A stretch of DNA of 64,000 bases from Arthrobacter sp. B1I2 (lineage in GTDB: Bacteria > Actinomycetota > Actinomycetes > Actinomycetales > Micrococcaceae): assembly GCF_030816485.1 (NCBI RefSeq), contig NZ_JAUSYC010000002.1, positions 234,311-298,310 on the forward strand. The letters run 5' to 3'. A program made the position numbers and the translations under genes. The notes under the pieces were generated by a model. That model did no database searches. It saw only the letters and a program-made list of their open reading frames with translations, and was not told the DNA's origin. Below, in pieces: positions 44,496 through 53,471 of the stretch. Position 1 is the first letter of the stretch, and the number at the start of each line of letters is the position of its first letter.

Positions 44496-45743
44496 ATGGT
44501 CGCCAAGATTTCGGACGTCAGGGACAAGACTCCTGCCGCCAATGCAACAGTCCCAGGGGTGGGCCCCTTGGCGGGAGTGGAAATAGCAGAGTTTTCCGCG
44601 TTCGTCGCTGCACCGCTGGCCGGAATGACACTGGCGCAACTCGGCGCAAGTGTCACCCGGATAGATCCGCCCGGTGGCGGACCCGATCAGTTCCGGATGC
44701 CAGTGGACGATGATGGACGCAGTCTGTACTGGGCAGGGTTGAACAAGGGCAAGCAAAGCGTCGAGCTCAACCTCAAAGATCAGGAAGACCAGCGCGTGGC
44801 CCAAGCGCTCGTCGAGAGGGCCGGCATCGTTCTCACCAACCTCCCTGACAGGGGATGGTTGGCATGGTCCAACCTGAAGCGGATGCGGGAGGACTTGATC
44901 TGCATTCGTCTCGTCGGGCAACCGGACGGTGCCCCGGCAGTTGACTTCACTGTCAATCCCTCCAGTGGTTTTCCCTGCGCAACAGGCCCCTCAGACGAGC
45001 CCATAAATCATGTGCTTCCAGCCTGGGATGTGGCCGCGGGCCTTTACTTGTGCACTGGTCTTTTGGCAGCCCTTCAGCACCGCGAACGCACTGGCGAAGG
45101 ACAAGAAGTCCGCTTGTCGTTGACGGACGTGATGTTGGCAACGGTTGCCAACCTGGGCTACGTGGCCGACGTCCAAATCAACGGCCACGTGCGCCCTCCC
45201 CTGGGCAACGAAATATACGGGACCTTTGGCAAGGATTTCGTAACTGCCGATGACCGTAGAGTCATGGTGGCGGCACTAACCGATAGGCAATGGAAGTCAC
45301 TCACAGCAGCTACAGGCCTCGAGCATGAACTGACGCTCGCCGGGCAGGCGATGGGCCAAGAGGTCGCACATGACCGCGGGCGATGGCACTCGCGCCGCGC
45401 GCTTGAGGCCGTGTTGGAACCTTGGTTCGCCGCCAGGCCATTGATCGGCATCGTCCAAGCATTCAGGGAGAACGGGGTCCTTTTTGGTGTTTACCAGGAC
45501 TTCGGACAATTGGTTGGAGAAGACCCCTGGTGCTCTGAAGACAATCCGATATTTGCCCGTGTTCAGCATCCCGGCACGGGGTCCTATCTAACACCCTCCT
45601 CGCCATTGGCCTTTTCGGTGAGCCCTGGGTCCCCGCCCCTGCCCGCCCCTAGGTTGGGCCAGGACACTGCCCGGATCCGCGAGCTTGCCCGTGAGCAGGA
45701 AATGTCTGCCGACGGACCCGCACTACGACCGCACGAGGCTTAG
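44496..45743 (+). CDS. mct: 2-methylfumaryl-CoA isomerase (Mct-like; intramolecular CoA transfer)
   Basis: Class III CoA-transferase of 415 residues. It resembles the Chloroflexus mesaconyl-CoA C1-C4 CoA transferase across its length: VAAPLAGMTLAQLGASV, LYWAGLNKGKQSVEL, VDFTVNPSSGFP, NHVLPAWDVAAG with predicted catalytic D178, NEIYGTFGKDF, TDRQWKSLTAATGL and DPWCSEDNPIFARVQHPGTGSYL. This comparison is from memory. Predicted to move CoA between the two carboxyls of mesaconate. It is divergent from the lyase/hydratase operon with an operator motif between them. Confidence 0.8.
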   Translation: MVAKISDVRDKTPAANATVPGVGPLAGVEIAEFSAFVAAPLAGMTLAQLGASVTRIDPPGGGPDQFRMPVDDDGRSLYWAGLNKGKQSVELNLKDQEDQRVAQALVERAGIVLTNLPDRGWLAWSNLKRMREDLICIRLVGQPDGAPAVDFTVNPSSGFPCATGPSDEPINHVLPAWDVAAGLYLCTGLLAALQHRERTGEGQEVRLSLTDVMLATVANLGYVADVQINGHVRPPLGNEIYGTFGKDFVTADDRRVMVAALTDRQWKSLTAATGLEHELTLAGQAMGQEVAHDRGRWHSRRALEAVLEPWFAARPLIGIVQAFRENGVLFGVYQDFGQLVGEDPWCSEDNPIFARVQHPGTGSYLTPSSPLAFSVSPGSPPLPAPRLGQDTARIRELAREQEMSADGPALRPHEA

Positions 45744-45764
45744 CATGCTAGCCGACCATGCACG

Positions 45765-46952
45765 GTGGCCACCCAGGGTCACCAACTGGGGCAGGCGTTG
45801 AAAGGCCGCTCGGCCACTTGGTTATTGGCTGCAATTGGCATAACGGTTCTGTCCAATCTGCCCATTTACCTAGTTGGAGCCCTTGCGACCGATATAGGAC
45901 GTGAGGTGAGCTTCCCAGCCGCCGCCGTGAGCGTGGCCGTAGCCGGCTTCTGGGTTTCATCGGCAGCGACTTCACTGACTGTGTCTGCTTTCACGCGCAT
46001 TGCTTCGGCCGGGAGAATGCCCATCTTCAGCATGGCCCTTGCCGCCACCTCCTTGGCCGGTATCGGCATGTCAGCGGGGCATTGGCAATGGATTGCAGCT
46101 TGGGCGGTTCTGGGGGGCGCGGCCAATGGTCTCGGCCACCCGGCGACCAACGCGATCATCGCTAGGGGACTGCCAGGGTCACGGATCGGAATGGGATTGG
46201 GGGCGAAACAGGCGGCCATACCCGCCGCTGGCATGATCGCCGGCCTTTCCCTGCCCATCCTCGAGCCTCTGACCGGGTGGAGGGGCGCCTTTATGCTCGC
46301 GGCCACCATTGCTGGGCTGTTCCTTATGCTTCTACTCATCAAACTGCCACAGGAGACGGCGGCACGTGAACGCGCAGCCGAAGCATCACTGACTCTTGAA
46401 TTGCGCAGGCACTTTGTCGTGGTGGCCTTGGCAGCGTTCTTTGCTGCAACCGCGGCTAACACGTTGCCCGTATTTGCAGTCGTGGGAGCCAATGAGCGCG
46501 GCATCGCCACGGACAGCGCTGGCCTGCTCTTGGGTGCTGGCAGCATCCTTGCAGGGCTGACCCGGATATTCCTCGGAATCGCAGCGGACCGTGGCATAGG
46601 AGGTGGACTTGGCACCATGGGTCTAACGCTCGGCGCAGCGGTCATCGGGCTCTTGTTGATGGCAGTCCCCGGTACCTTGCCGTACGTCTTGGGGTTTTTG
46701 CTGGCCGTAGGTATCGGTTGGGGGTGGTCCGGGCTCTCACACTTGGTCGTTGCCCGAGCAGCCAAGGAAGCCACGGCTGCCGGAACGGGCATCGTTCAAG
46801 TTGGCGCTTTCGCCGGCAACGCTGTAGGCCCTCTTGTCGTCGGGACCATAATGACAGGTTTCGGTCAGCAGGTGGCTTGGCTTGCACTGGCTGGCATTGG
46901 ATTATGCGCTGTCCTCGCCACAATCATCGCTCCTGCTACAAGGCCCGGGTAA
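45765..46952 (+). CDS. MFS transporter (CynX/NimT-like)
   Basis: 395-residue major facilitator with twelve hydrophobic segments and a short central loop (LPQETAARERAAEASLTLELRRHF). The N-terminal half has FPAAAVSVAVAGFWVSSAATS and AWAVLGGAANGLGHPATNAIIARG. It follows mct by 21 bp in the same direction, so it is probably co-transcribed and may import the organic acid or export a by-product. The GTG start at 45765 is uncertain, with no clear ribosome-binding site. The substrate is unknown. Confidence 0.82.
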   Translation: MATQGHQLGQALKGRSATWLLAAIGITVLSNLPIYLVGALATDIGREVSFPAAAVSVAVAGFWVSSAATSLTVSAFTRIASAGRMPIFSMALAATSLAGIGMSAGHWQWIAAWAVLGGAANGLGHPATNAIIARGLPGSRIGMGLGAKQAAIPAAGMIAGLSLPILEPLTGWRGAFMLAATIAGLFLMLLLIKLPQETAARERAAEASLTLELRRHFVVVALAAFFAATAANTLPVFAVVGANERGIATDSAGLLLGAGSILAGLTRIFLGIAADRGIGGGLGTMGLTLGAAVIGLLLMAVPGTLPYVLGFLLAVGIGWGWSGLSHLVVARAAKEATAAGTGIVQVGAFAGNAVGPLVVGTIMTGFGQQVAWLALAGIGLCAVLATIIAPATRPG

Positions 46953-47493
46953 ATTACCGGGCGCGCTGAAGGTTGGCGTGGGGAGGGGTTCGAATGTGTT
47001 GACGTGTGAACCCCACTATGCACACTTTTCGACTGACTGCTCGATCCAAAAGCGTGGGGACACGAGTGCTGCCAGGTCCGCTTTGTGACCTGCCAGTAGA
47101 CTGGCGAATCAGGTGGGCGCGCGAGCACACCGCCCAGAACGAGGCAGGCCAGCTCAACGAACCAGGTTCACGAGGGTCTTCAGGGACAAGGCCGCGTGGA
47201 GTTTGCGCCCGATAGAGGGCATTGCTCAGGCCAAGCAGGCCGGGAGCTACGAGGCGACTGTGGAAGGAACGGTCGGGTGAACTCCGGGAATGTAGTTGTC
47301 GGAGCCGAGCGAAACTCCTATACGGTCATGCGTTCTTCTCCATGGGCCAGGTTGTCCAAAAATCACGGCCGGTCAAAAGCCGAACCTTTTCCTCAAGGCT
47401 CAGTTCGGTCAGCATGTCTTTCAGCTGTTGGCCCACAATTGCGGGTTCCATCCACGTCCTTGTCTGTAGCGCAGGAAGGGCTCAAAATCAGGT
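46953..47493. other. Non-coding stretch with decayed oxidoreductase leader
   Basis: 540 bases without an intact gene. 46973-47052 is a diverged copy of the leader before oxidoreductase copy 1 (GTGTTGACGTGTGAA, CCACTATGCA, GATCCAAAAG), but no oxidoreductase gene follows. Around 47215-47260 a short frame resembles the serine-recombinase segment IEGIAQAKQAGSYE; it is too short to call firmly. Confidence 0.5.
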
Positions 47494-48468
47494 CTAGGGG
47501 CGGTTTATGCGATGCTGGCAAGCCTCTACCCAGTCAGCATATTGTGCGACGCCGGAGTCGATGTCGAACTGCGGACGCCAGCCGGTGTCCGCCTCTAGCC
47601 GATCTGTCACCAGCACACCGTGGAGTAACCGCGACTGTGGATCGACCGGGAGTCGCTCAACCGGACGTTCGCCGTAGATCTTCTGGACCGCTGCCGCTAT
47701 ATCGTCGCCCGTAACGGGACGCCCGGCACCAACGTTGTAAGTGCGGTGCGAAAGCTCCTGCGCGAAGAGCAACGCCGATACCGCTGCCGCCACGTCAAAT
47801 ACGTGCGCCCTGTCAGGGATTTCCTGTGCGGGAAGCCGAAGTGGACGCCCCTCGCGTGCTTCCCGCACGAGCAGAGCGGGCAACGATGTGACTGGCCGTG
47901 AGCCATTGTCCCGCTCCATCGGCCCATAGGGAGCGCAAAGGCGCGCCGACACCAGATCCAGGCCATGAATCTCTGCGTACCGAAGACAGAGCGCCTCTCC
48001 TGCGTATTTCGTTATGTCGTACAGAGAAAACGATTTTCCCCGTGAGATGTCTTCGGTTACCGGTGTCATTTCGTCATGATGGCCGTAAACGGTCTCGCTG
48101 GAAATGAAGACGATACGGCCGACTCCCGCTGCGCGAACGGCGTCAAGAGCGTTGACGGTGCCGACAAGATTGACGTCGACGGCCTCCAGGAAGCGGTCCC
48201 GTTCGGTATCAAGGGTCAACGGCGTCAGAGCGGCCGCGATAACTGCACGGTCAATGTCCAGCGCGCCAACCGCATCCCGAACCTGAGTACGGTTACGTGT
48301 GTCGACGAAAACGAACTTGGCGCCCTGACCCTGATTGGGCAGGAAGTCCCACACGAGTTTGTCTGGTTCGAAAACATCGGCCATGATGACCTCTTCGCCG
48401 TCAAGCAGAAGCTGACGAACGATGTTGACTCCGACGAAGCCGGCTGCCCCAAAGACTATGGTTGTCAT
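47494..48468 (-). CDS. NAD-dependent epimerase/dehydratase family protein
   Basis: Extended SDR of 324 residues. Nucleotide motif TTIVFGAAGFVGVNIVRQLL at the N-terminus, FISSETVYG and YDITKYAGE giving the catalytic Tyr-x3-Lys, and RLCAPYGPMERDNGSRP in the substrate part. ATG 48468 has AGGTGA upstream. Acts on a nucleotide sugar or related compound; the substrate is unknown. Last gene of the leftward operon that begins with an amino-acid-type transporter, 20 bp after the SnoaL-like gene. Confidence 0.85.
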   Translation of the reverse strand: MTTIVFGAAGFVGVNIVRQLLLDGEEVIMADVFEPDKLVWDFLPNQGQGAKFVFVDTRNRTQVRDAVGALDIDRAVIAAALTPLTLDTERDRFLEAVDVNLVGTVNALDAVRAAGVGRIVFISSETVYGHHDEMTPVTEDISRGKSFSLYDITKYAGEALCLRYAEIHGLDLVSARLCAPYGPMERDNGSRPVTSLPALLVREAREGRPLRLPAQEIPDRAHVFDVAAAVSALLFAQELSHRTYNVGAGRPVTGDDIAAAVQKIYGERPVERLPVDPQSRLLHGVLVTDRLEADTGWRPQFDIDSGVAQYADWVEACQHRINRP

Positions 48469-48488
48469 GCACAAGTCACCTGACCTTT

Positions 48489-48902
48489 CTACTTCTGGGA
48501 CTCGTGTCGTGACATCCAGACGACCATCCTAGTAATCCTTCCGTCCGGTCCAATGTCGAAAAAGTTGCAGTTGTACTGCACGGGAACCGGACCATCACCA
48601 CGGACATCCCAAATAACCTGCTCGGTGCTGACTTTGCTGGAACCCTCGTCGACGACAAGATTTATGATCTCGTGGGTTTCGACTCCACGGGCGAAATAGT
48701 CCTCCCAGCCCGGCCGTAGCTCCTCGATGCCGCGGGAAAGCCGGTGATCCAACTCGCCAGGCTGGCCCAGAGTGCGGTGGACGATATTCGGGTCGAAATG
48801 CGCAAACACGGCATCGAGGTCCCGAGCGTCGGCAGCAGCGAAATAGCTGTGAGCGACGGCAGCAAGCTGCTCGGCATTGAGCTTCGTTTCTGAGTTCTTC
48901 AT
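48489..48902 (-). CDS. SnoaL/NTF2-like protein
   Basis: 137-residue cone-fold protein of the SnoaL/nuclear transport factor 2 superfamily. It begins with helices containing AVAHSYFAAADARDLDAVFAHFDPNIVHR, followed by the beta sheet with DGRITRMVVWMSRHESQ. Members are isomerases, cyclases or lyases without cofactor, or binding proteins. No function can be assigned; its position between SDR and epimerase genes suggests a step in the same pathway. Confidence 0.78.
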   Translation of the reverse strand: MKNSETKLNAEQLAAVAHSYFAAADARDLDAVFAHFDPNIVHRTLGQPGELDHRLSRGIEELRPGWEDYFARGVETHEIINLVVDEGSSKVSTEQVIWDVRGDGPVPVQYNCNFFDIGPDGRITRMVVWMSRHESQK

Positions 48903-49053
48903 TAAGACTTTCCACTTCTATTGAGCAATGATGCTGAATTTATTGACATTTCGTAGGCGCGGCAGCGGTGGAACCACCGGATGCTCTTGGTGTGACAAAA
49001 CGCCTGCTAGCTACTAGCCGATCCGCCCCGGCTAACCTCAATTGGGAGCGGAA

Positions 49054-49872
49054 TCACCAGATGGTCCAACCCCCATCGACGAGCATGTTGTGCCCGGACA
49101 TGAATGTGCAATCATCGGACGCGAGATATAGCGCAGCCCCGGCGATGTCATCCGGGCGGCCCAGCCGAGGGTATGGAGTGCGGCTGGAGCCCAGCGCGTA
49201 GGCGGGCGCCTCCTGGCCGTTTTCCAGGTATTCCGGTCCCCCTTCGTGGGATCCTGTGACGACGAACCCTGGGGCGACGGCATTGACCAAAATTCCCTCG
49301 GTTGCGTAGTCCAGGGCGAGTTGGCGCGTCATTTGTGCTACCCCGGCCTTTGAAACGGCATAGCTAAAGTTGCCTGGAGGGGCAACAATTCCATGTTGCG
49401 AGGAAAGATTGATGAGCCGCCCACGGACTTCGTTCACCAGGTCTTGCTTGAGGAACTGCCTGATTGTCGCCCGGCAAAGGTAAAACGAGCCGGTCAGATT
49501 CACTCCTATCAGCTGTTCCCAGTCCTCGTCAGTGGTGTCGGCGATGGGAAGCCGGTTGAACATGGCGGCGGCATTGACGACGATGTCTACGCGGCCGGTG
49601 ATGCCTCCAGCATCACCGAGTACAGCATCAACGGCGTCTACATCAGTTACGTCGCACTCGACGAAGTCCGCAGTGCCTCCCGTTGCTCGGATCGCATCAG
49701 CCGTGGGCAGGGCGTCCCCAGGCGGAGGAGAGCCCGAGGCCCATATCGGCTGTTCCCGTTGGTCGCTCACTATGACGGTCGCTCCCTCCTGACCGAATCT
49801 CAGAGCGATTGCCCGTCCTAGACCGGATGAGCCACCCGAAACAAGTGCGATTTTGCCTTTCAATCTGGCCAA
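49054..49872 (-). CDS. SDR-family oxidoreductase 3
   Basis: Classical short-chain dehydrogenase, about 272 residues from TTG 49872, which has GGAGG 9 bp upstream. Motifs: LVSGGSSGLGRAIALRF, VVNAAAMF, NLSSQHG and FSYAVSKAG (Tyr-x3-Lys), VDGGWTIW at the end. A 25-residue insertion (DQREQPIWASGSPPPGDALP region) after strand 2 is unusual. It lies 88 bp after the GlnQ-type ATPase gene; a longer reading to 50112 would overlap that gene and is rejected. Confidence 0.85.
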   Translation of the reverse strand: MARLKGKIALVSGGSSGLGRAIALRFGQEGATVIVSDQREQPIWASGSPPPGDALPTADAIRATGGTADFVECDVTDVDAVDAVLGDAGGITGRVDIVVNAAAMFNRLPIADTTDEDWEQLIGVNLTGSFYLCRATIRQFLKQDLVNEVRGRLINLSSQHGIVAPPGNFSYAVSKAGVAQMTRQLALDYATEGILVNAVAPGFVVTGSHEGGPEYLENGQEAPAYALGSSRTPYPRLGRPDDIAGAALYLASDDCTFMSGHNMLVDGGWTIW

Positions 49873-49960
49873 GTCATTTTCCTCCGTGGACCCGGGACTT
49901 CTGGGAAGCCATGGTTCGTCATTTTGGTGATCCGTGGTGCGAGCCGGCATCGGTCCGGTG

Positions 49961-50725
49961 CTAAAGAACCCTGGAAAGGAAGTCCTTTGTGCGTGGGTGC
50001 TGAGGCCGGGACAGGACCTCTTTCGGGTTTCCCTGCTCGACGATGCATCCGTTGTCCATGAAAACCAAAGTGTCCGCGACTTCGCGGGCGAAGCCGATTT
50101 CGTGCGTGACAACGATCATCGTCAGCCCCTCGTCGGCCAGGTCGCGCATGACGTCGAGAACCTCTCCGACAAGCTCGGGGTCCAGCGCTGATGTTGGCTC
50201 ATCAAACAACATGACCTTCGGTCGCATGGCAAGGGCACGAGCGATTGCCACCCGCTGCTGCTGTCCGCCGGAAAGCTGCCGCGGATATGCTTTCATCTTG
50301 TCTGCCAGGCTCACCCGGACCAGCAGTGGCTCGGCTACGGCGATGGCGTCCTTTCGCGACATCCCGAGGACCTGGCACGGTGCCTCGATGACGTTTTCCA
50401 GAACTGTCATGTGAGGGAACAGGTTAAAGGACTGGAATACCATTCCGATGCGGGCGCGCTGCTTGGCCAGTGTCTTCTCCGGAAGTGTTGTGAACTTCGA
50501 CCCGTTGCGGCGAAACCCTATAAGCTCGCCGTCGACGTGCACGGTTCCGGTGTCAATCGATTCAAGGTGGTTCAGGCTACGGAGGAATGTGCTTTTCCCG
50601 GAACCTGACGGGCCGATAATGCACGTCACACCTCCGCGTTGCACCTGCAGACTCACGCCTTTCAGCACCTGCAAGCTGCCGAAGGACTTATGGATATTTG
50701 TTGCCTCAAGAAGGACTTCTGACAT
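49961..50725 (-). CDS. Polar amino acid ABC transporter ATPase (GlnQ-like)
   Basis: 254-residue ABC ATPase: Walker [12 protein letters not shown]-loop [17 protein letters not shown], signature [15 protein letters not shown] and Walker [15 protein letters not shown]. These sequences match the polar amino acid (GlnQ/HisP) class. ATG 50725 has GAGGTG upstream. It lies 2 bp after the permease gene. Confidence 0.94.
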   Translation of the reverse strand: MSEVLLEATNIHKSFGSLQVLKGVSLQVQRGGVTCIIGPSGSGKSTFLRSLNHLESIDTGTVHVDGELIGFRRNGSKFTTLPEKTLAKQRARIGMVFQSFNLFPHMTVLENVIEAPCQVLGMSRKDAIAVAEPLLVRVSLADKMKAYPRQLSGGQQQRVAIARALAMRPKVMLFDEPTSALDPELVGEVLDVMRDLADEGLTMIVVTHEIGFAREVADTLVFMDNGCIVEQGNPKEVLSRPQHPRTKDFLSRVL

Positions 50726-50727
50726 GC

Positions 50728-51762
50728 TTACACACCTCTTCCAAGTGCGCCGGCGCGTCGTCCCGCCAGCGAAGTGTTTCGGACCCACGTCGTGAGCCTC
50801 TGTGCGGGCGTTGGTGGCAGCGCGCGCTTTGACCCGCGTGAGAAGCGACGCTCGACGTAGTACTGTATGGCGCTCAACACCGTGACCAGTACCAGGTACC
50901 AGAGGCTTGCCACCATGAGCAGCGGGATTGTTTCGTAAGACTGTTGATAAATGAGCTGCGCGCTGTAGAGGAGCTCGGCCATCGCGATCACGCTCACCAG
51001 CGACGATGACTTCAGCATGCTGATTACTTCATTGCCGAACGGTGGAACGATTACGCGCATGGCCTGCGGAATGACGATGCGACGCAGCATTTTCATGCGA
51101 GTCATGCCAAGTGCCGTCGCGGCCTCCTCCTGCCCCTGGTCGACAGATTGGAGGCCTCCGCGAACAATTTCCGCCATGTAGGCTCCCTCGTTCAGCGACA
51201 GTGCGAGCGATGCCGCAACGAAGGGCGTTATAAGGGAGTTCGTTGCTCCGCTCCAAAGCGTTAGCCCGGTGAAGGGTATTCCGAGTTCGAGCGTGGGAAA
51301 CAGGATGGCGAGGTTGTACCAGAAGATGATCTGGACCAAAAGCGGAGTGCCCCGGAAGAACCAGGTGTAGAGCCAGGCTGCGGATGCGAGCACCTTGACC
51401 GGAGATTGCCGCATCACGGCGGTGATAACGCCGATTGCTGTCCCCGCGACCATGGCGATGAGTGTCAGCCAGAGGGTCATACCCAAGCCCTGCAGGATGG
51501 CTCCCGAGAAGAAGTAGCGGGCAAATACATCCCACTGCATGTTGGGGTTTGTGGCTGCGACATTCACGCCAGCCGCGGCCAATCCCAAAACGGCAATGAT
51601 GGCCAGCCACCACCCAGGATGCTGCCTGTGCGGCAGACGCACGTCGCTGGCAGCGTCGGTTGGCGTTGATGATTCAGAATCCCGCATCGTTGCTTCCGGG
51701 CCTCCCGCAGTTAGCGCAGTAGGCACGTGGGACGAGACAAGGGATGGGTCCGTATTGCTCAT
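50728..51762 (-). CDS. Polar amino acid ABC transporter permease (HisM/GlnP-like)
   Basis: 344-residue permease. A 60-residue polar N-terminus precedes helix 1 ([20 protein letters not shown]); the transmembrane domain carries the EAA loop [26 protein letters not shown]. It is the only permease of the system and should homodimerise. ATG 51762 has AAGGA upstream; longer readings to 51993 would run into the binding-protein gene. Confidence 0.92.
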   Translation of the reverse strand: MSNTDPSLVSSHVPTALTAGGPEATMRDSESSTPTDAASDVRLPHRQHPGWWLAIIAVLGLAAAGVNVAATNPNMQWDVFARYFFSGAILQGLGMTLWLTLIAMVAGTAIGVITAVMRQSPVKVLASAAWLYTWFFRGTPLLVQIIFWYNLAILFPTLELGIPFTGLTLWSGATNSLITPFVAASLALSLNEGAYMAEIVRGGLQSVDQGQEEAATALGMTRMKMLRRIVIPQAMRVIVPPFGNEVISMLKSSSLVSVIAMAELLYSAQLIYQQSYETIPLLMVASLWYLVLVTVLSAIQYYVERRFSRGSKRALPPTPAQRLTTWVRNTSLAGRRAGALGRGV

Positions 51763-51904
51763 GGCATGATTCCTTGGTTTAGCGAGGTAGAGGCCTCGCT
51801 CAGTAGAGCTAAGATCAGTTTTCGCTGGGCGCTTGAAGGTCAGTTCCTCCATTCGCGACGGCGCGGGTATCGCTCGGACGAGCCGGTACCCCCGGCATAT
51901 TCGG

Positions 51905-52852
51905 CTAAGGGGCAGGGCTGGCGCTGTCAGTCCCGCTCGCACTGGAACCAGTGAACGGATAAATATCTGACTTTTCGATAAGACCAACGTCAAACTGCCA
52001 CTGCTGAAGGCTCTGCTTCTGCCAGCCGCTGTCCAGCAGATAGTTGACGGCGGTCTGCAGCGCTTCCGCCTCCTGTTGCCAGGATGGCTGGGGCGGGATT
52101 GCGATGCCGCAGAGGCTCGGGATGACGTCCGCCGGCAGCGTCCCGGCGAGTTCGAACTTGTCGGGGAACTGCCTAATCACGTATACAAGCGGGCTGGTCC
52201 CGCTGAGGACCAGATCGACGCGTGAAGACTGCAAGGCGAGCTGAGTCTGTCCGGTGTCCTGAAACAGGCTGACAGTTATCGGGTTGCCTGCCGCTGCGCA
52301 CTCCGCTTCAACAGACTGGAGTGCATTCGCCTCTTGGGACCCTGTTACCGACGCTACGGAGTGCCCACAGGCATCCTTCAAGCTATTGATGCTTAGGCCG
52401 CTTCCCTTGCGGGCAAGGAACCCGTCGGGAGCATTGGTTGTGGAAACGAAAGCCAATTGCTTCTGACGCGTGGGGTTGATGCCGATGAGGCCCATCGCGA
52501 GGTCGTATCGCCCCGACTGAAGCCCTGGAATGATGGTGTCGAACTGAGGAACCTCCAGTTTGACCTTCATGCCGAGGAGGGATCCGAGCTTCTTCGCCAA
52601 GTCCACTTCGAAACCCGTCGGTTCTTCCGGACCGGTCTTGATAACGGCGGCGGGGTAGTTCGGCATTGCAATGTTCAGTGTGCCCTTGTCTCGCAGCTCC
52701 TGAGGAAGCAGATTGGCGAACTTCCCCTCGTCGGGGCCGCTGGTCGAGCTTGAGGCAGGGGGCAGACTCCCTGCGGACGAACCGCAGGCAGCAAGCATGG
52801 CGGAGGCCGCAACCATCACGGTGACGAACAAGAGCCTAGGTCGCCTCTTCAT
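51905..52852 (-). CDS. Amino-acid-type ABC substrate-binding lipoprotein (family 3)
   Basis: 315-residue SBP family 3 protein. Lipoprotein signal RLLFVTVMVAASAMLAAC, then the domain starting TLNIAMPNYPAAVIKTGPEEPTGFEVDLAKKL, and DLAMGLIGINPTRQKQLAFVS. ATG 52852 has AGAAGGGA upstream. First gene of a six-gene leftward operon; the GntR-type motif at 52978-52992 is 126 bp upstream. The ligand could be an amino acid or a small organic amide. Confidence 0.92.
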   Translation of the reverse strand: MKRRPRLLFVTVMVAASAMLAACGSSAGSLPPASSSTSGPDEGKFANLLPQELRDKGTLNIAMPNYPAAVIKTGPEEPTGFEVDLAKKLGSLLGMKVKLEVPQFDTIIPGLQSGRYDLAMGLIGINPTRQKQLAFVSTTNAPDGFLARKGSGLSINSLKDACGHSVASVTGSQEANALQSVEAECAAAGNPITVSLFQDTGQTQLALQSSRVDLVLSGTSPLVYVIRQFPDKFELAGTLPADVIPSLCGIAIPPQPSWQQEAEALQTAVNYLLDSGWQKQSLQQWQFDVGLIEKSDIYPFTGSSASGTDSASPAP

Positions 52853-52977
52853 AGTTATTCCCTTCTTTACCTGGCCGGCCATGCGCTTTGGTCTTCATTG
52901 ACCAACAACGGCCGCTGGAGGCTGTCGCATGATGGACGCTGTGTGAGTGAAGCAAACGGGGCAGCGAATGAACCAGT

Positions 52978-52992
52978 TGGATCCAATATCCA
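52978..52992. promoter_or_regulatory. GntR-type operator motif, copy e
   Basis: Exact TGGATCCAATATCCA, 126 bp upstream of the amino-acid-type transporter operon, identical to copies a and b. Confidence 0.65.
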
Positions 52993-53033
52993 GAACAGTA
53001 CGTGAGGTAGCCCACTTGAGCAATTGGATTAGC

Positions 53034-53073
53034 CCCACCTTTTAGGTGAGAAAACTTGAACCTTATAGGTGGG
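53034..53073. repeat. 14-bp imperfect inverted repeat
   Basis: CCCACCTTTTAGGT (53034-53047) and ACCTTATAGGTGGG (53060-53073) pair at 12 of 14 positions around a 12-nt AT-rich loop. It lies between operator copies e and f in a divergent region. It could be a bidirectional terminator or a regulator site. Confidence 0.45.
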
Positions 53074-53131
53074 AAATCCCGCACCGTTGCTCATGCGTCC
53101 TGCTTCACGTAACCTTGGTACCACGCGTTTT

Positions 53132-53146
53132 TGGATCCATTATCCG
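53132..53146. promoter_or_regulatory. GntR-type operator motif, copy f
   Basis: TGGATCCATTATCCG after a run of T, the same variant as copy d. The 16 bp from TTTTTT through ATCCGAA match around both sites. Oxidoreductase copy 2 lies downstream but has its own operator between. Confidence 0.6.
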
Positions 53147-53275
53147 AAGTTGTTGAACATGCGAGTCCCCGAGTCGGCGGATAGGGCGACATATTGGAGC
53201 GAGGTTTGGATGCCGGACTGGAGGTGTAGTGAGGGTTCGAAACGTGTTGACGTGTGAAAGCCCACTATGCAAAAC

Positions 53276-53299
53276 TTTTTGGACTGATCGATCCAAAAA
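53276..53299. promoter_or_regulatory. Putative TetR operator before oxidoreductase copy 2
   Basis: Same palindrome as 28049-28072 (arms TTTTTGGA/TCCAAAAA), and related to the site before tetR at 54625-54644. Confidence 0.65.
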
Positions 53300-53471
53300 T
53301 GCGGGATCCACGAAATGCACCCGATCAGGAAGCGCACCCGCGCCGATTCACCCGCAACGGTTCCGGCTCCACGCAGGCACCAAGTTTTCAGGGAGTGGTC
53401 CCCTTGCCTAAGGCCACACAGCCAACAAATCTCCCTCACTACCTCGTGGGGACCTGGAAGGAAAACTTGTT

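Noticed and set aside
45866..46792. Minus-strand frame of 308 codons opposite the MFS gene
   Set aside because: Ala/Pro/Lys-biased translation without motif; the plus-strand frame has twelve clear membrane segments.
47196..47714. 172-codon plus-strand frame before the epimerase gene
   Set aside because: It runs into the antisense of the epimerase gene and has no motif; only a short recombinase-like fragment nearby is of interest.
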